NCBI GenBank assembly: GCA_023414875.1 | Contig: JAEZMV010000021.1 | Span: forward strand, 186,001 to 250,000 | Direction: 5' to 3' | Length of the DNA: 64,000 nt | Origin: Bacillota bacterium | GTDB lineage: Bacteria; Bacillota; Clostridia; Lachnospirales; Lachnospiraceae | Shown: positions 42,572-52,020 of the stretch, piece after piece | How positions within the stretch are numbered: the stretch's first letter is position 1 | How the letters are laid out: each line of letters begins with the position of its first letter | Notes under the pieces: generated by a model | Databases searched by the model: none | The model's input: the letters and a program-made list of their open reading frames with translations, nothing else | What the model was told of the DNA's origin: nothing | Program-made: the position numbers and the translations under genes

Positions 42572-43426
42572 CTAAAGTGTCAACTTATAGCATCTATATT
42601 TATCCACAATTTCAAACCCTGCATTCAAAGCTGAATGTAATTCATCATGGCAATCATCATTAATAAAATAGATGAGTTCTTTTATTGCACCAAAATTATT
42701 GTATAGTTCCAATAACATATCATTAATTAAAATGCTTTCAATTTTCTTATCGTTAAATTGGTTATCAACAAATAGACCAAATACTTCTGCGATATCTTTG
42801 TATATCTTTACAAAAATACTTCCGTGAATTTTACCCTCTTGCTTAAATACTAATATTCGAAAGCAATTTATATCTTTCTTCAAATTTAAGCTATTATAGT
42901 ACATTCCCTTAGAAATGGCATATTTATCATGGAATACTGCATATTCTTGAAAATTACTTTCTGTGATTCTTTCTACATGTTCATGTTTTTGATTATCATT
43001 TATTTTTATATTATACATTCTGGTATCGATACTTGATTCGATACACTCTATATTCTTATTATTAAAAAACTGTATTGCATTTATATTTGTTAAAGGGACA
43101 CCAATCAGCAATTCATATCCAGGACATTGATTTTGTATATGACTAATAAATTCCTCAGCAACGTTGTTATAATCCCGTCCTATTAAAAATCCAGTTGTTT
43201 GAGTATATTTTGTATCACAATTCCAAAAATAGATACAAACTCCACATATTTCATCTTGATGATAGTAAGCTATTATATTTTCATTATCCTCGATGATAGC
43301 TCTTTCGATATCGTCTTTAAGCTCTTTCATCGATGTTATCCTTGGATAGCTGGCATGCAAATCATTCTGACACAATTCCCATACAAAGTCTATCACTTCC
43401 TCAATTTTATCAATTATTTTAACCAT
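42572..43426 (-). CDS. Tandem GNAT-like acetyltransferase
   Basis: 284 residues. Two GNAT-like halves: residues 1-140 (NENIIAYYHQDEICGVCIYFW... VPLTNINAIQFFNNKNIECIES) and 155-284 (FRILVFKQEGKIHGSIFVKIYKDIAEVFGLFVDNQFND... LHSALNAGFEIVDKYRCYKL). The acetyl-CoA loop is weak in both, so activity is unsure. RBS GAGG. Lies 23 bases after a cupin gene on the same strand; probably one operon. Confidence 0.7.
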   Translation of the reverse strand: MVKIIDKIEEVIDFVWELCQNDLHASYPRITSMKELKDDIERAIIEDNENIIAYYHQDEICGVCIYFWNCDTKYTQTTGFLIGRDYNNVAEEFISHIQNQCPGYELLIGVPLTNINAIQFFNNKNIECIESSIDTRMYNIKINDNQKHEHVERITESNFQEYAVFHDKYAISKGMYYNSLNLKKDINCFRILVFKQEGKIHGSIFVKIYKDIAEVFGLFVDNQFNDKKIESILINDMLLELYNNFGAIKELIYFINDDCHDELHSALNAGFEIVDKYRCYKLTL

Positions 43427-43449
43427 AGTTTTTACCTCATAATGACTTT

Positions 43450-43767
43450 TTAAATCTGCTCAAATAAAAGCATTTGAACCCAACCGCCTTGATCCATTAC
43501 AACCATATGCTTATCTTCTTCGCCTGTTGGTATATGAATGATATCACCCTCTTTAAAATGCTCTATTTCACCATTAAAACTTATATTACACTCACCCTTT
43601 AAAACAATGCCTGAATGCCCTTTTTTACACCAATCAGGCTCAACCAATCCTTCCGAGAACTCAACAATTCGAATTTTTGTATTCTCATTTATAAAAGCTT
43701 TATATTGTGCTCCGGCCATCGGCTTAACCCATTCATAGGTATCAAAATCGATTAGATGTTTGTCCAT
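43450..43767 (-). CDS. Small cupin-domain protein
   Basis: 105 residues, a single cupin barrel: PDWCKKGHSGIVLKGECNISFNGEIEHFKEGDIIHIPTGEEDKHMVV. Possible metal ligands are the His in KKGHSG and the His in DKHMVV, fewer than the usual three or four. RBS AAGGAG. First gene of a pair with the GNAT-like protein. Substrate unknown. Confidence 0.8.
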   Translation of the reverse strand: MDKHLIDFDTYEWVKPMAGAQYKAFINENTKIRIVEFSEGLVEPDWCKKGHSGIVLKGECNISFNGEIEHFKEGDIIHIPTGEEDKHMVVMDQGGWVQMLLFEQI

Positions 43768-44091
43768 ATTTACGCTCCTTATTAAATTGATTATCTTATA
43801 GTAACAAAATTATTGTTATTTTGAATTCTGTACTTCATAAGTGAATCAGTTATGTATACCTTAAGTAGCCAGAAAGAAGAAGTGAGCCTCATTGTGCAAA
43901 ACCTCGCAACGCTTTCGGAGTACTTTGGCTCTCCCTACATTCTTTCTCATTAGCCACTCATGCTGCATCTTTGATGCAGCTCAAAACACTGGAAGAACAT
44001 GGTGTGAGTGCCATTGCACGAGCATCGCAGTTCTTCCTAAGCAAATTTTCTAATTCGCTTTGTGAATTTTGCTTTTTAATTTACACTAGCC
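43768..44091. other. Intergenic region with imperfect repeats
   Basis: Holds the cupin promoter side and, at 43881-44040, two imperfect direct segments (GTGAGCCTCATTGTGCA... and GTGAGTGCCATTGCACGAG...) separated by a small hairpin ATGCTGCATC-TTT-GATGCAG (about 43960-43980). No coding frame seems credible. Possibly an old repeat or gene remnant. Confidence 0.4.
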
Positions 44092-44922
44092 TTATAATTT
44101 TTGAAGTGTAATAATTACTACTTCCGGTCTATTAAATACTCTAATGGGAACTATACTGTTTCCCAACCCTCTGTTTACAATCATAGTTGTGTTATTCTTT
44201 ATATAAGTTCCTGACGCATACTCGGGAAAAAAACCTTGACCCGGAGCAAAAACTCCACCAAGGAACGGAAGCCTGATTTGTCCTCCATGGGCATGACCTG
44301 ATAACACAAGGTCTACTCCCGCGTCACAATAATTTTCAAAATATTGGGGTTCATGCGCTAATACAATTTTCATTTCTTCGGAATTAATCCTGGAGCATAA
44401 AGTCTCTAAAGTGTTATCTGATAAGTTTCTATCACTTAAGCCTATCAAATGAAACCCCTTATCGGTTTCTTTTTCCACGGTAACCGCATTGTTATCCAAT
44501 AAAGTTACTCCATACTTTTGCAATCCTTGCAATAGAGCATTCCTATCCCCATCCTTTAACCAAAGCTCATGATTTCCCGTCACATAATATACCGGTGCTA
44601 TTTGTGTAGCTCCTTTCACTAATTTTAAGGCAATATCAATATCAGTATTTTTACTGTCAACTATGTCGCCGGTAATAACTATAATATCCGGAGCTTCATT
44701 AACTAATATATCTAGCAACTTCTTCTGGTTTTTACCGAACTCTTTATTATGTAAATCAGAAAGCTGCGCGATTTTAAATCCGTTCAGATTATTGACTAGT
44801 TTTGAAGTTTTGTAAACGTAATTAGAGATAACGATATCATTATTCTGCCATATAAAAAAGATAATAAGAAGTAAACTTAATATTGATAATATAACAAGCC
44901 TCTTGAATTTTTTATGTTTCAT
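44092..44922 (-). CDS. Membrane-anchored metallophosphoesterase (YkuE-like)
   Basis: 276 residues. N-terminal anchor helix (about 8-26), then the calcineurin-like set: QLSDLHNKEFG (D and H), VITGDIVDS, YVTGNHELW, LAHEPQYF and LSGHAHGGQIRLPFLGG, all metal ligands present. Likely acts outside the membrane on phosphate esters or UDP-sugars. RBS AAAGGAG. It follows a zinc-ribbon membrane protein on the same strand by 23 bases. Confidence 0.92.
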   Translation of the reverse strand: MKHKKFKRLVILSILSLLLIIFFIWQNNDIVISNYVYKTSKLVNNLNGFKIAQLSDLHNKEFGKNQKKLLDILVNEAPDIIVITGDIVDSKNTDIDIALKLVKGATQIAPVYYVTGNHELWLKDGDRNALLQGLQKYGVTLLDNNAVTVEKETDKGFHLIGLSDRNLSDNTLETLCSRINSEEMKIVLAHEPQYFENYCDAGVDLVLSGHAHGGQIRLPFLGGVFAPGQGFFPEYASGTYIKNNTTMIVNRGLGNSIVPIRVFNRPEVVIITLQKL

Positions 44923-44945
44923 ATAACTCCTTTAAATATAGGTCA

Positions 44946-45212
44946 CTATCTAGGATCTCGTTCCTTTTCTTGTTCATCTTTTTGTTTGTAATCTTCGTCA
45001 TAAGTAAATCTTTTCTCGCATTTGGGACAACAGTACGCTTTTGCATTTACTGACCATCTGACAAAATTTGAGGCTACTACACTTCCGCAATTAGAACATG
45101 CACAATATACTAATTTAATAATGGCTCCTGAAACAGCTAGTAATAAACCAAATAACAAGGAGAGAATAATTATTAAAGGAGATTCTGTAATCTTTGAAAC
45201 ATAATAAGGCAA
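44946..45212 (-). CDS. Small membrane protein with zinc ribbon
   Basis: 88 residues. One hydrophobic helix (about 10-38), then a cytoplasmic or outer zinc-binding knuckle with CACSNCG and CCPKCEKRF pairs, and a charged tail. TTG start; AAGGAGGG lies about 17 bases upstream, longer than ideal, so the exact start is unsure. Probably cotranscribed with the metallophosphoesterase. Function unknown. Confidence 0.65.
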   Translation of the reverse strand: MPYYVSKITESPLIIILSLLFGLLLAVSGAIIKLVYCACSNCGSVVASNFVRWSVNAKAYCCPKCEKRFTYDEDYKQKDEQEKERDPR

Positions 45213-45345
45213 AAGAACAGAAAGTATAGCCCTCCTTGATCATTCACCACCACTTGTATAGCAAAGCAATTTCCTTAATATCTAATATTATACAGTTTAT
45301 CTCATGAAAAACAACTATTTTTGGAAATCAATCCTTTCTAGGCTC

Positions 45346-45657
45346 CACAGGTGCAGGAAAGTTCGTAGTCTATATCCCCCTCAGAGATGCAGTAACATGG
45401 GGTTTGGGAAAATATATTGCTGGAATCGTAATTGTACTTAGCTGTTTGACCTTAGAATAAAGAATGTACTCTACCTAAAGGAAAATCCGCCATGGAGGGC
45501 GGATTTAGGTGCAATGGACATGGAAGTCCATTTGCACCGACCTGTATTATATTCAACAAAATACCTCTCATTCATTATTCTAAGGTCAAACTGGTTAGTA
45601 CAATCGATTACAAAGCAAGTTTTCACAAACCCCATGCTACTGCATCTCTGAGGGTAC
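45346..45657. repeat. Foldback repeat family 2, copy 1 (312 bp)
   Basis: First of two direct copies exactly 440 bases apart. Within it, 45378-45654 is a large inverted repeat: about 90-base arms (CCCTCAGAGATGCAGTA... and its complement, including GTTTGACCTTAGAATAA) with about 80% match. The top carries two hairpins, AAATCCGCC/GGCGGATTT and GGTGCAAATGGAC/GTCCATTGCACC. If transcribed it would be cloverleaf-like. No gene is credible inside. Confidence 0.85.
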
Positions 45658-45785
45658 TAAAAACCTCTAATTCTGTTCCCTAGCAATACAGTTCTTAGGG
45701 TTATGTCTTTCATCGCCCCAGAAGCGTAAAATAAGTTATGCCTCAACTTCTATACACTTGGAAATATCCCAAAACAATATCGTCC

Positions 45786-46097
45786 CACAGGTGCAGGAAA
45801 GTACGTAGTCTATATCCCCCTCAGAGATGCAGTAACATGGGGTTTGGGAAAACATATTGCTGGAATCGTAATTGTACTTAGCTGTTTGACCTTAGAATAA
45901 AGAATGTACTCTACATAAAGGAAAATCCGCCACGGAGGGCGGATTTAGGTGCAATGGACATGGAAGTCCATTTGCACCGACCTGTATTATATTCAACAAA
46001 ATACATCTCATTCATTATTCTAAGGTCAAGCAGCTTAGTACAATCGATTACAAAGCAAGTTTTCACAAACCCCATGCTACTGCATCTCTGAGGGTAC
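45786..46097. repeat. Foldback repeat family 2, copy 2 (312 bp)
   Basis: Same length as copy 1 and identical but for about ten substitutions, with no indels. It includes the 32 bases left of the inverted repeat (CACAGGTGCAGGAAAGT...). Separated from copy 1 by 128 bases of unrelated AT-rich sequence. No target duplication was found. Confidence 0.85.
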
Positions 46098-46145
46098 ATA
46101 AACTTTGGAACTTCACGTTTTATTCCATCTGCGTAAACTTATAAC

Positions 46146-46643
46146 TTACGCTTCATCCCAGCTGTGGTGATGCAGCTTCCCTTCCAGTCTCATGCCTTCA
46201 AAGTTGTTCTGCCTCAGAGCTTCATACAGGACGATAGCCACCGAATTAGCAAGATTTAAGGATCTGATGTCCCCAACCATAGGAATACGGATAGTATTTT
46301 CCTTGTTCGCAAGCAGAAGCTCCTCCGGTATTCCGGCACTTTCTTTGCCGAACATAATAAAGCACTCCGGCTCATATTCCACATGGGTATAGGAATGCTG
46401 CGCCTTTGTTGTAGCCATATACAGCTTAGCATTAGGATTTCTCTCTATGAATTCCTGAAAATTAGCATATACGGTCACATCAAGGTCCTTCCAGTAATCA
46501 AGTCCTGCACGTCTAATTTCCTTTTCATCAATACGAAACCCCAAAGGTTCTATTAAATGCAGCTTTGTTCCGGTCGCTACACAGGTTCTCCCAATATTTC
46601 CTGTGTTTGCTGGTATCTCCGGCTCTAATAATACCACGTTCAT
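46146..46643 (-). CDS. trmL: tRNA (cytidine(34)-2'-O)-methyltransferase TrmL
   Basis: 165 residues, normal length. SPOUT-fold motifs: MNVVLLEPEIPANTGNIGRTC (1-21), RRAGLDYW, FIMFGKESAGIPEELL, IRIPMVGDIRSLNLANSVAIVLYEALRQ. It methylates the wobble base of leucine tRNAs using SAM. Start at the ATG 10 bases after AAGGAAGG; the longer frame has no RBS. Confidence 0.94.
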   Translation of the reverse strand: MNVVLLEPEIPANTGNIGRTCVATGTKLHLIEPLGFRIDEKEIRRAGLDYWKDLDVTVYANFQEFIERNPNAKLYMATTKAQHSYTHVEYEPECFIMFGKESAGIPEELLLANKENTIRIPMVGDIRSLNLANSVAIVLYEALRQNNFEGMRLEGKLHHHSWDEA

Positions 46644-46680
46644 TGTAGCTCTACCTTCCTTTACAAAGAAAAAAGGTGAA

Positions 46681-47151
46681 TTAATCACCTTTAATCGCTA
46701 TATTAATCTCAATTGTTTTATTATCTTCATACTGCAGTGGAATACAAATGTTCGATGCGTAATTATTGCTAAAGGATATAGTTCCTGTTCCAAGCGTCGG
46801 CGGTGTAATATCTATTCCAATACCCCTAGTGGAAAATATTGTAGCTGTATTACCCATGATCATATTACCAAGTTCGCAGATTGCGCTCTTTGCCAATTCA
46901 TCCATTACTGTTATTGGCATCATAATCATTTTTGATGCTATATCACAAGCGACTGAGTTCTCAAAAGCAATCATAGCTTGTCCTTTCATTTCTCCGGTAA
47001 AACCGATAAGTATTATCAAAGTATCTTTAAAAAATGCCGGGCTCTTAATATATGGTTTACCAACTTTGGCATCTACAAAACACATTTCTTTCAAAATTTT
47101 AGTTGATGCCATTAAGAATGGATTAATATGGTCAGCATTAACATTAGCCAT
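46681..47151 (-). CDS. CheX-type chemotaxis phosphatase
   Basis: 156 residues. The CheX/CheC signature is clear: residues about 87-100 VMDELAKSAICELGNMIMGN with the E-x-x-N active pair, and the paired GKPYIKSPAFFKDTLIILIGFTGEMKGQAMIAF sheet. It removes phosphate from CheY to reset swimming responses. No other chemotaxis gene is in the window. RBS AGGAGG, 8 bases. Confidence 0.88.
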   Translation of the reverse strand: MANVNADHINPFLMASTKILKEMCFVDAKVGKPYIKSPAFFKDTLIILIGFTGEMKGQAMIAFENSVACDIASKMIMMPITVMDELAKSAICELGNMIMGNTATIFSTRGIGIDITPPTLGTGTISFSNNYASNICIPLQYEDNKTIEINIAIKGD

Positions 47152-47229
47152 TCAATTACCTCCTATATTCCTTACTGCTTTTATGAAATCCATTGTATCA
47201 CAAACTTGTCAATTTTTACAACTAATTCG

Positions 47230-48396
47230 TCAAAATATTCTATGCCTCGAAACAAACTTCTCTATTCTTTCCAAAGCAGTCTTGAGGTTTTCAATGGAAT
47301 AAGCATAAGAAATTCTAAGATAACCTTCCCCGCAATCACCAAAAGCAGTTCCCGGAACCACAGCAACCTTTTCCTCCTGTAAAAGCTTCGTAGCAAATTC
47401 CTCTGATGTCATTCCTAAGCTTTTGATACATGGGAAAACATAGAACGCACCAAATGGTTCAAAGCATTCCAATCCCATACTTCGTAGTGAATGAATCAAG
47501 AATCTTCTCCTCTTATCATAAGCATCCCTCATCATTTCCACATCTGCATCGCCATACTTTAAAGCTTCGACTCCAGCATATTGACTGTTCGAAGGGGCAC
47601 ACATAATAGCAAACTGATGAATTTTAATCATTTGTTCTATGATAACAGCCGGTCCAACCGCATAACCAAGTCTCCAGCCTGTCATCGCATAAGATTTTGA
47701 AAAACCGTTAATAACAATCGTTCTTTCCTTCATACCGGGAAAAGACGCGATGGATACATGTTGTTTACCATAAGTCAACTCAGAGTAAATCTCATCTGAG
47801 ATAACGACGATATCTTTTTCTATTATTACATCTACAATCTGTTTAAGATCATCATAATCCATAACAGCTCCCGTAGGATTATTCGGAAATGCCAAAATAA
47901 GAATTTTTGTTTTATCCGTGATCGAGTCTAACAGCTGCTGTCTTGTAAGCTTAAAATCATTTTCACCCTTTAATTCAATGACTACAGGAGTTCCCCCGGC
48001 CAAAACAGTACAAGGATGATACGATACATAGCATGGCTGCGGAATTAGAACTTCATCACCCGGTTCGAGCATAGCCCGAAGAGCTATATCGATTGCTTCA
48101 CTTCCTCCGACGGTTACGATAACCTCATGGTTATAATCGTATTCTAAACCAACTCTTCTTTTTAAATAATTACTGATTTCGATTTTTAATTCTTTTAGTC
48201 CTGCATTGGAAGTATAGATGGTTCTGCCCTTCTCCAGGGAATAGATACCTTCCTCTCTAATATGCCAGGGGGTATCAAAATCCGGCTCTCCAACACCTAG
48301 TGAAATCGCATCTTTCATCTCACTTACTATATCAAAAAATTTCCGGATACCGGAAGGCGGAATATCTACAACTACTTTTGCTAATGGATTTCTCAA
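47230..48396 (-). CDS. Class I/II PLP-dependent aminotransferase
   Basis: 388 residues. PLP lysine K234 in NGFSKSYAMTGWRLGYAVGP, with FPNNPTGAVMD (170-180) and ISDEIYSELTYG (199-210). Belongs to the aspartate/aromatic aminotransferase group (PatA/AspC-like). Its ATG overlaps the stop of the Lrp gene by 4 bases, so regulator and enzyme are coupled, and the regulator may sense the amino acid substrate. Confidence 0.92.
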   Translation of the reverse strand: MRNPLAKVVVDIPPSGIRKFFDIVSEMKDAISLGVGEPDFDTPWHIREEGIYSLEKGRTIYTSNAGLKELKIEISNYLKRRVGLEYDYNHEVIVTVGGSEAIDIALRAMLEPGDEVLIPQPCYVSYHPCTVLAGGTPVVIELKGENDFKLTRQQLLDSITDKTKILILAFPNNPTGAVMDYDDLKQIVDVIIEKDIVVISDEIYSELTYGKQHVSIASFPGMKERTIVINGFSKSYAMTGWRLGYAVGPAVIIEQMIKIHQFAIMCAPSNSQYAGVEALKYGDADVEMMRDAYDKRRRFLIHSLRSMGLECFEPFGAFYVFPCIKSLGMTSEEFATKLLQEEKVAVVPGTAFGDCGEGYLRISYAYSIENLKTALERIEKFVSRHRIF

Positions 48397-48875
48397 GGTG
48401 TAATCAGCATCCTTTCGTCAGTCTTAGATAGAACGAGTGGCAGACCATGCTCTTTGTATTTTTTTAATACAAAATGAGTTGCGGTACTAAGTATTGCTTC
48501 CATCGGTGCCAGCTTCTCCGATACAAAATTGGCAACCTCTCTCATAGTTCTTCCTTCGAGAATAACTGTTAAATCAAAGCCTCCAGACATAAGATAAACT
48601 GACTGTACCTCATTAAATTGATAGATACGCTCTGCAATTTTATCAAAACCTAAGCCCCGCTGAGGTGTTACCTTTAATTCAATCAATGCCGTCACTCTCT
48701 CACACTGAACCTTATCCCAATTAATCAGAGTCGGATAACCACAGATAACAGCCTCTTGCTCCATCTGATTAATCGCTGATGCAATCTCTTCTTCAGTTGA
48801 ACCTAACATAATGGCAAGATCTGCGGCCGATATTTTACTATTTTTATCAATTGCCGTTAAGATTTTTTCTTTCAT
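48393..48875 (-). CDS. Lrp/AsnC-family regulator
   Basis: 160 residues. N-terminal helix-turn-helix (ILTAIDKNSKISAADLAIMLGSTEEEIASAINQMEQEAVICGYPTLI) and a C-terminal RAM/AsnC ligand-binding domain (ALIELKVTPQRGLGFDKIAERIYQFNEVQSVYLMSGGFDLTVILEG). RBS TGGAGG. Encoded upstream of the aminotransferase with ATGA overlap. Confidence 0.92.
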   Translation of the reverse strand: MKEKILTAIDKNSKISAADLAIMLGSTEEEIASAINQMEQEAVICGYPTLINWDKVQCERVTALIELKVTPQRGLGFDKIAERIYQFNEVQSVYLMSGGFDLTVILEGRTMREVANFVSEKLAPMEAILSTATHFVLKKYKEHGLPLVLSKTDERMLITP

Positions 48876-49004
48876 CCCTAACCTCCATTTTAGTGAACAT
48901 ACACATATCTATCGCTCCGTAAAAAACATTCTTTTTATCGCATGTTCAAACGATACGATTACATGATCAAGAATGCTCCTGTCTAAGAAATGTTCTCCTA
49001 GGCG

Positions 49005-49988
49005 TTACATTACTTTATACAGCTCATCGCTTTTTGGCGGCTCTAGGAATCTTCTTTCCTCTTCATTTATGATAATTCGGTCCTTGCCTTCTGTAATTCT
49101 TCCGATTACCGCAGCTGTGATACCTGCCGTTCTTAACTGATCGACTAATTGATTCGCCTTATCGGTTATAATTAGCATACATCCGCTTGAAATCAACATA
49201 TATGGATTAAGATCAAAAAACTCACAGATCTCAACTGTCTCTTGTTTTAAAAGTATTTTCTTTAAATCTACTTCTAACCCAACCTTGGAGGCTACACCAA
49301 TTTCCCATAGAGCACCAAATATCCCGCCTTCTGTGACATCATGCATTGATGTCACGTTGGCCGCTCGTGCTACCATTGCTTCCGGCACAACTGATATATA
49401 CTCTATCAGTTTTTTAGCTCCATCTATAAAGCTCGCTGAATATTTTGATCTTAATTGTTCTTCCCTCGCTGATGCTATGATCGCAGTTCCCTCTAATCCG
49501 GCCCATTTTGTCATAACGATTTCCTGACCTGGTTTAGCACCTGCGGTTTTAATAATTCCGTTGCGTTTCATCTTACCGACTCCGGTTACCGTTACAATCG
49601 GCTGATGAACCGCTTTGGTTACTTCCGTATGTCCTCCGATGACCTCAATATTAAGTTTAACACATACTGCTTCAATATCCTGCATCATTGACTTTAAATC
49701 AGGTTCGGAGGTTCCTTCCGGAAGTAATATCGTAAGCATGATACCAATAACCTCGGCGCCATTGGAGGCAATATCGTTGGCAGTAATATGAACTGCAAAT
49801 GTTCCAATATCTTGAACTGTACCTGTGATCGGATCAGCCGATAACACAAGCACTTCATCCTCAGCAATAGAAAGTACACTGCAATCCTCTCCTATCGCAG
49901 GACCTACCACAACTTCTTCACGTCGATGCACTATTTGATTAAGAACAGACCTCTTGAGGACTGTTTCAGGTACTTTTCCAAGGTTCAT
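49005..49988 (-). CDS. AIR synthase-related (HypE/ThiL-like) protein
   Basis: 327 residues. PurM-type fold: GPAIGEDCSVLSI (28-40), LSADPITGTVQDIGTFAVHITANDIASNGAEVIGIMLTILLP (about 50-90), EVIGGHTEVT and MHDVTEGGIFGALWEIG. Closest to the HypE-like AIR synthase group annotated as hydrogenase maturation; no hypABCDF genes lie here and the C-terminal HypE Cys (PRIC) is absent, so it is probably another ATP-dependent kinase or dehydratase. Weak RBS GGTGAT. Confidence 0.85.
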   Translation of the reverse strand: MNLGKVPETVLKRSVLNQIVHRREEVVVGPAIGEDCSVLSIAEDEVLVLSADPITGTVQDIGTFAVHITANDIASNGAEVIGIMLTILLPEGTSEPDLKSMMQDIEAVCVKLNIEVIGGHTEVTKAVHQPIVTVTGVGKMKRNGIIKTAGAKPGQEIVMTKWAGLEGTAIIASAREEQLRSKYSASFIDGAKKLIEYISVVPEAMVARAANVTSMHDVTEGGIFGALWEIGVASKVGLEVDLKKILLKQETVEICEFFDLNPYMLISSGCMLIITDKANQLVDQLRTAGITAAVIGRITEGKDRIIINEEERRFLEPPKSDELYKVM

Positions 49989-50004
49989 GTTATCACCATT
50001 CTAT

Positions 50005-51699
50005 CTACTCATCCTCGAATTCATTCGAATCCCAAGCTGGATCCCATATATCAGCCTGAATCTGGTCATCCGGATTCGTCTGATTTTTACGGGGCACTGA
50101 TTGATTCTCCAACTGATTTTCATCAATTGGTTCTTCGTCTTCCGCATCCATATCATTATTTTCTGTATCCGGATTATCGGTATTCGGATTATCGGTATTC
50201 GGATTATCGGTATTCGGTTTAACGGGTTTCACAGGTTTAGCGGGTTTATCGGTATCCGGATTATCGGAATCGGGATTATCGGGATCTGTAATACCATCAA
50301 CCTCAGGTACCTCCATGGTTCCAACAGTAATATAATTTGGTGCTGCAGAGTAATTACTCTTATTTACCAAAGTTCTGCTTACTTCAACGCCATTTTCATA
50401 CACAATTTTATATAATTCTGCTTTATAACCGGTATGTGCACCTTGAGTAACCTTTTTATAGGTAGTAGGCTGAGTTGGATCCTCTGTGATAACATCCGCC
50501 GGAGGTGGTGTTTCAGAAAGTACTACCGTCTCATATTTAATCTCACGATTTTTAGTATCTCTTGTCTCATGACCCCATAATTTAAAGGTTATTCTTCTGC
50601 CCACTGTCGTTGCTTCAATTACTATCGGTACATCTGTGCTATTCTTAAACTTAAAATCCTTATAGGTACCGGCAATTGCCGCATCTCTTGATAACTTAAC
50701 ATAACTGATGGTCATGGAATGCGGTTGACGCTCAACCACCTCTAATTCTGCCTCCAATACCGCATTATATAATGTAGTTGTAACCTGACAAGCTCCTCCA
50801 CCAACACTATCAATTACTTTACCCTGAAGATAAGCTCCAGCCACATAGTAACCATTATCCGCGGTAAATGGTGTTAAATATTCATAGGCCGAGAATACCT
50901 CTCCCGGATAGAGAACAGCATTATTGATTAATCTCGCTCCATTGGCAAGATTCTTAGCTCTACCTTCTGCAGAATCAGCATATTCCGTTGTATATGTTCC
51001 AAGTACGGTATTACACAGTTCAACCTTATCCTTTGTAAACTGCGGCATATCTTCATCAAGGGCAGCATCTATTATAATATCCTGACGATTCCAGTTGTTT
51101 ATTGCGTCCGAAACTAGTTTCGTAGTATCCTCGACATTTACCTTGCTTCCAACGACGTGATCCGTATAAATAAATTCACCATTCTTTCTGGAAACAGTTG
51201 CATTCACAGGCGCGACATTATATGCACTGACATCTACTGATATAATATCCTTTATTTTATTTTCATCAAAGGTAAAGGACATAGAATAATAGATGTTCCC
51301 TTGTTCAATATCCTTTAAATCCTTATACCTTTTAATTAGATTACCGGATTTTCCAAGTGCTAATGCCTGGTCAACATTATCGTCCGCAACATTCGTATAG
51401 CCCAAATCCCCCAAGGTTGAATAAACTACATTCTCGCCAACTTTAATAGCAATTCCTTTATTTCGTAAACCCTCGACAAAGTCTGCAACAGCTGTCTCAG
51501 CCTGGGTTTTCGTCATTCCACTGACATCAACTTCATCTATAAAAACACCATTACAAATCGTATTATCTTTTTCCTCTGCTGTCGCATATACTGCATTTCC
51601 TAAAGATACTGCGAACCTGCTGTCCGTTTGATTTGTCAGAAATATAAATGAAACCGATAAAAGGAATACAGCGGATAAAATAATTCTCTTCCTGCTCAT
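50005..51699 (-). CDS. VanW-family wall protein with peptidoglycan-binding and G5-like domains
   Basis: 564 residues. Signal-anchor helix (about 5-24), PG_binding_4-type repeats (about 50-230), the VanW domain (about 240-385: GRAKNLANGARLINNAVLYPGEVFSAYEYL... GGGACQVTTTLYNAVLEAELEVVERQPHS), a G5-like strand domain (about 395-460) and a long Pro/Asp/Asn tail with NPNTDNPNTDN repeats (about 470-540). Exported or anchored in the wall; function unclear. Start at the ATG 6 bases after AAGGAGG. Not evidence for vancomycin resistance. Confidence 0.87.
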   Translation of the reverse strand: MSRKRIILSAVFLLSVSFIFLTNQTDSRFAVSLGNAVYATAEEKDNTICNGVFIDEVDVSGMTKTQAETAVADFVEGLRNKGIAIKVGENVVYSTLGDLGYTNVADDNVDQALALGKSGNLIKRYKDLKDIEQGNIYYSMSFTFDENKIKDIISVDVSAYNVAPVNATVSRKNGEFIYTDHVVGSKVNVEDTTKLVSDAINNWNRQDIIIDAALDEDMPQFTKDKVELCNTVLGTYTTEYADSAEGRAKNLANGARLINNAVLYPGEVFSAYEYLTPFTADNGYYVAGAYLQGKVIDSVGGGACQVTTTLYNAVLEAELEVVERQPHSMTISYVKLSRDAAIAGTYKDFKFKNSTDVPIVIEATTVGRRITFKLWGHETRDTKNREIKYETVVLSETPPPADVITEDPTQPTTYKKVTQGAHTGYKAELYKIVYENGVEVSRTLVNKSNYSAAPNYITVGTMEVPEVDGITDPDNPDSDNPDTDKPAKPVKPVKPNTDNPNTDNPNTDNPDTENNDMDAEDEEPIDENQLENQSVPRKNQTNPDDQIQADIWDPAWDSNEFEDE

Positions 51700-51868
51700 A
51701 TTCATCCTCCTTTTCAATACAATAAATAAATAGAATCTTTGTCATATTCATCGGTAGTATTCTTTGTAACTTCTTCCTATTTTAACATAAACCGTAGATT
51801 ATTCAAGATATTCTTTCGTTCATTGACTTTTGTGACACAATTATGTATATTGTATTAAGTATCTGTTA

Positions 51869-51973
51869 CTAACTGATTGCATAAAGAAGCGTAGGTACTA
51901 TCATTGATAAAATTAATAATATTATTATAATAGTTGATATCATTTTTCTGTTTTTCTTGTTAAAAAAGTTCAT
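51869..51973 (-). CDS. 34-residue single-pass membrane peptide
   Basis: MNFFNKKNRKMIS, then a hydrophobic helix (TIIIILLILSMIVPTLLYA) and IS. The layout, basic N-terminus plus one helix, resembles Prli42-type stressosome anchor peptides. A good RBS (AGAGGTGAAAATT) directly precedes the ATG. Divergent from the gene at 52021. Too short for normal gene callers. Confidence 0.6.
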   Translation of the reverse strand: MNFFNKKNRKMISTIIIILLILSMIVPTLLYAIS

Positions 51974-52020
51974 AATTTTCACCTCTTAATTATTATTTTT
52001 AGGAAAGGTTTGATTACCTA

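Noticed and set aside
45492..46099. Two 62-63-codon frames in the tandem repeats, and a 34-codon frame shared by both copies
   Set aside because: They follow from the inverted-repeat sequence; copy differences are not biased to synonymous sites and there is no RBS.
49005..49988. Hydrogenase maturation HypE
   Set aside because: The C-terminal PRIC-type cysteine is absent and no other hyp gene is nearby, so only a HypE-like label is justified.
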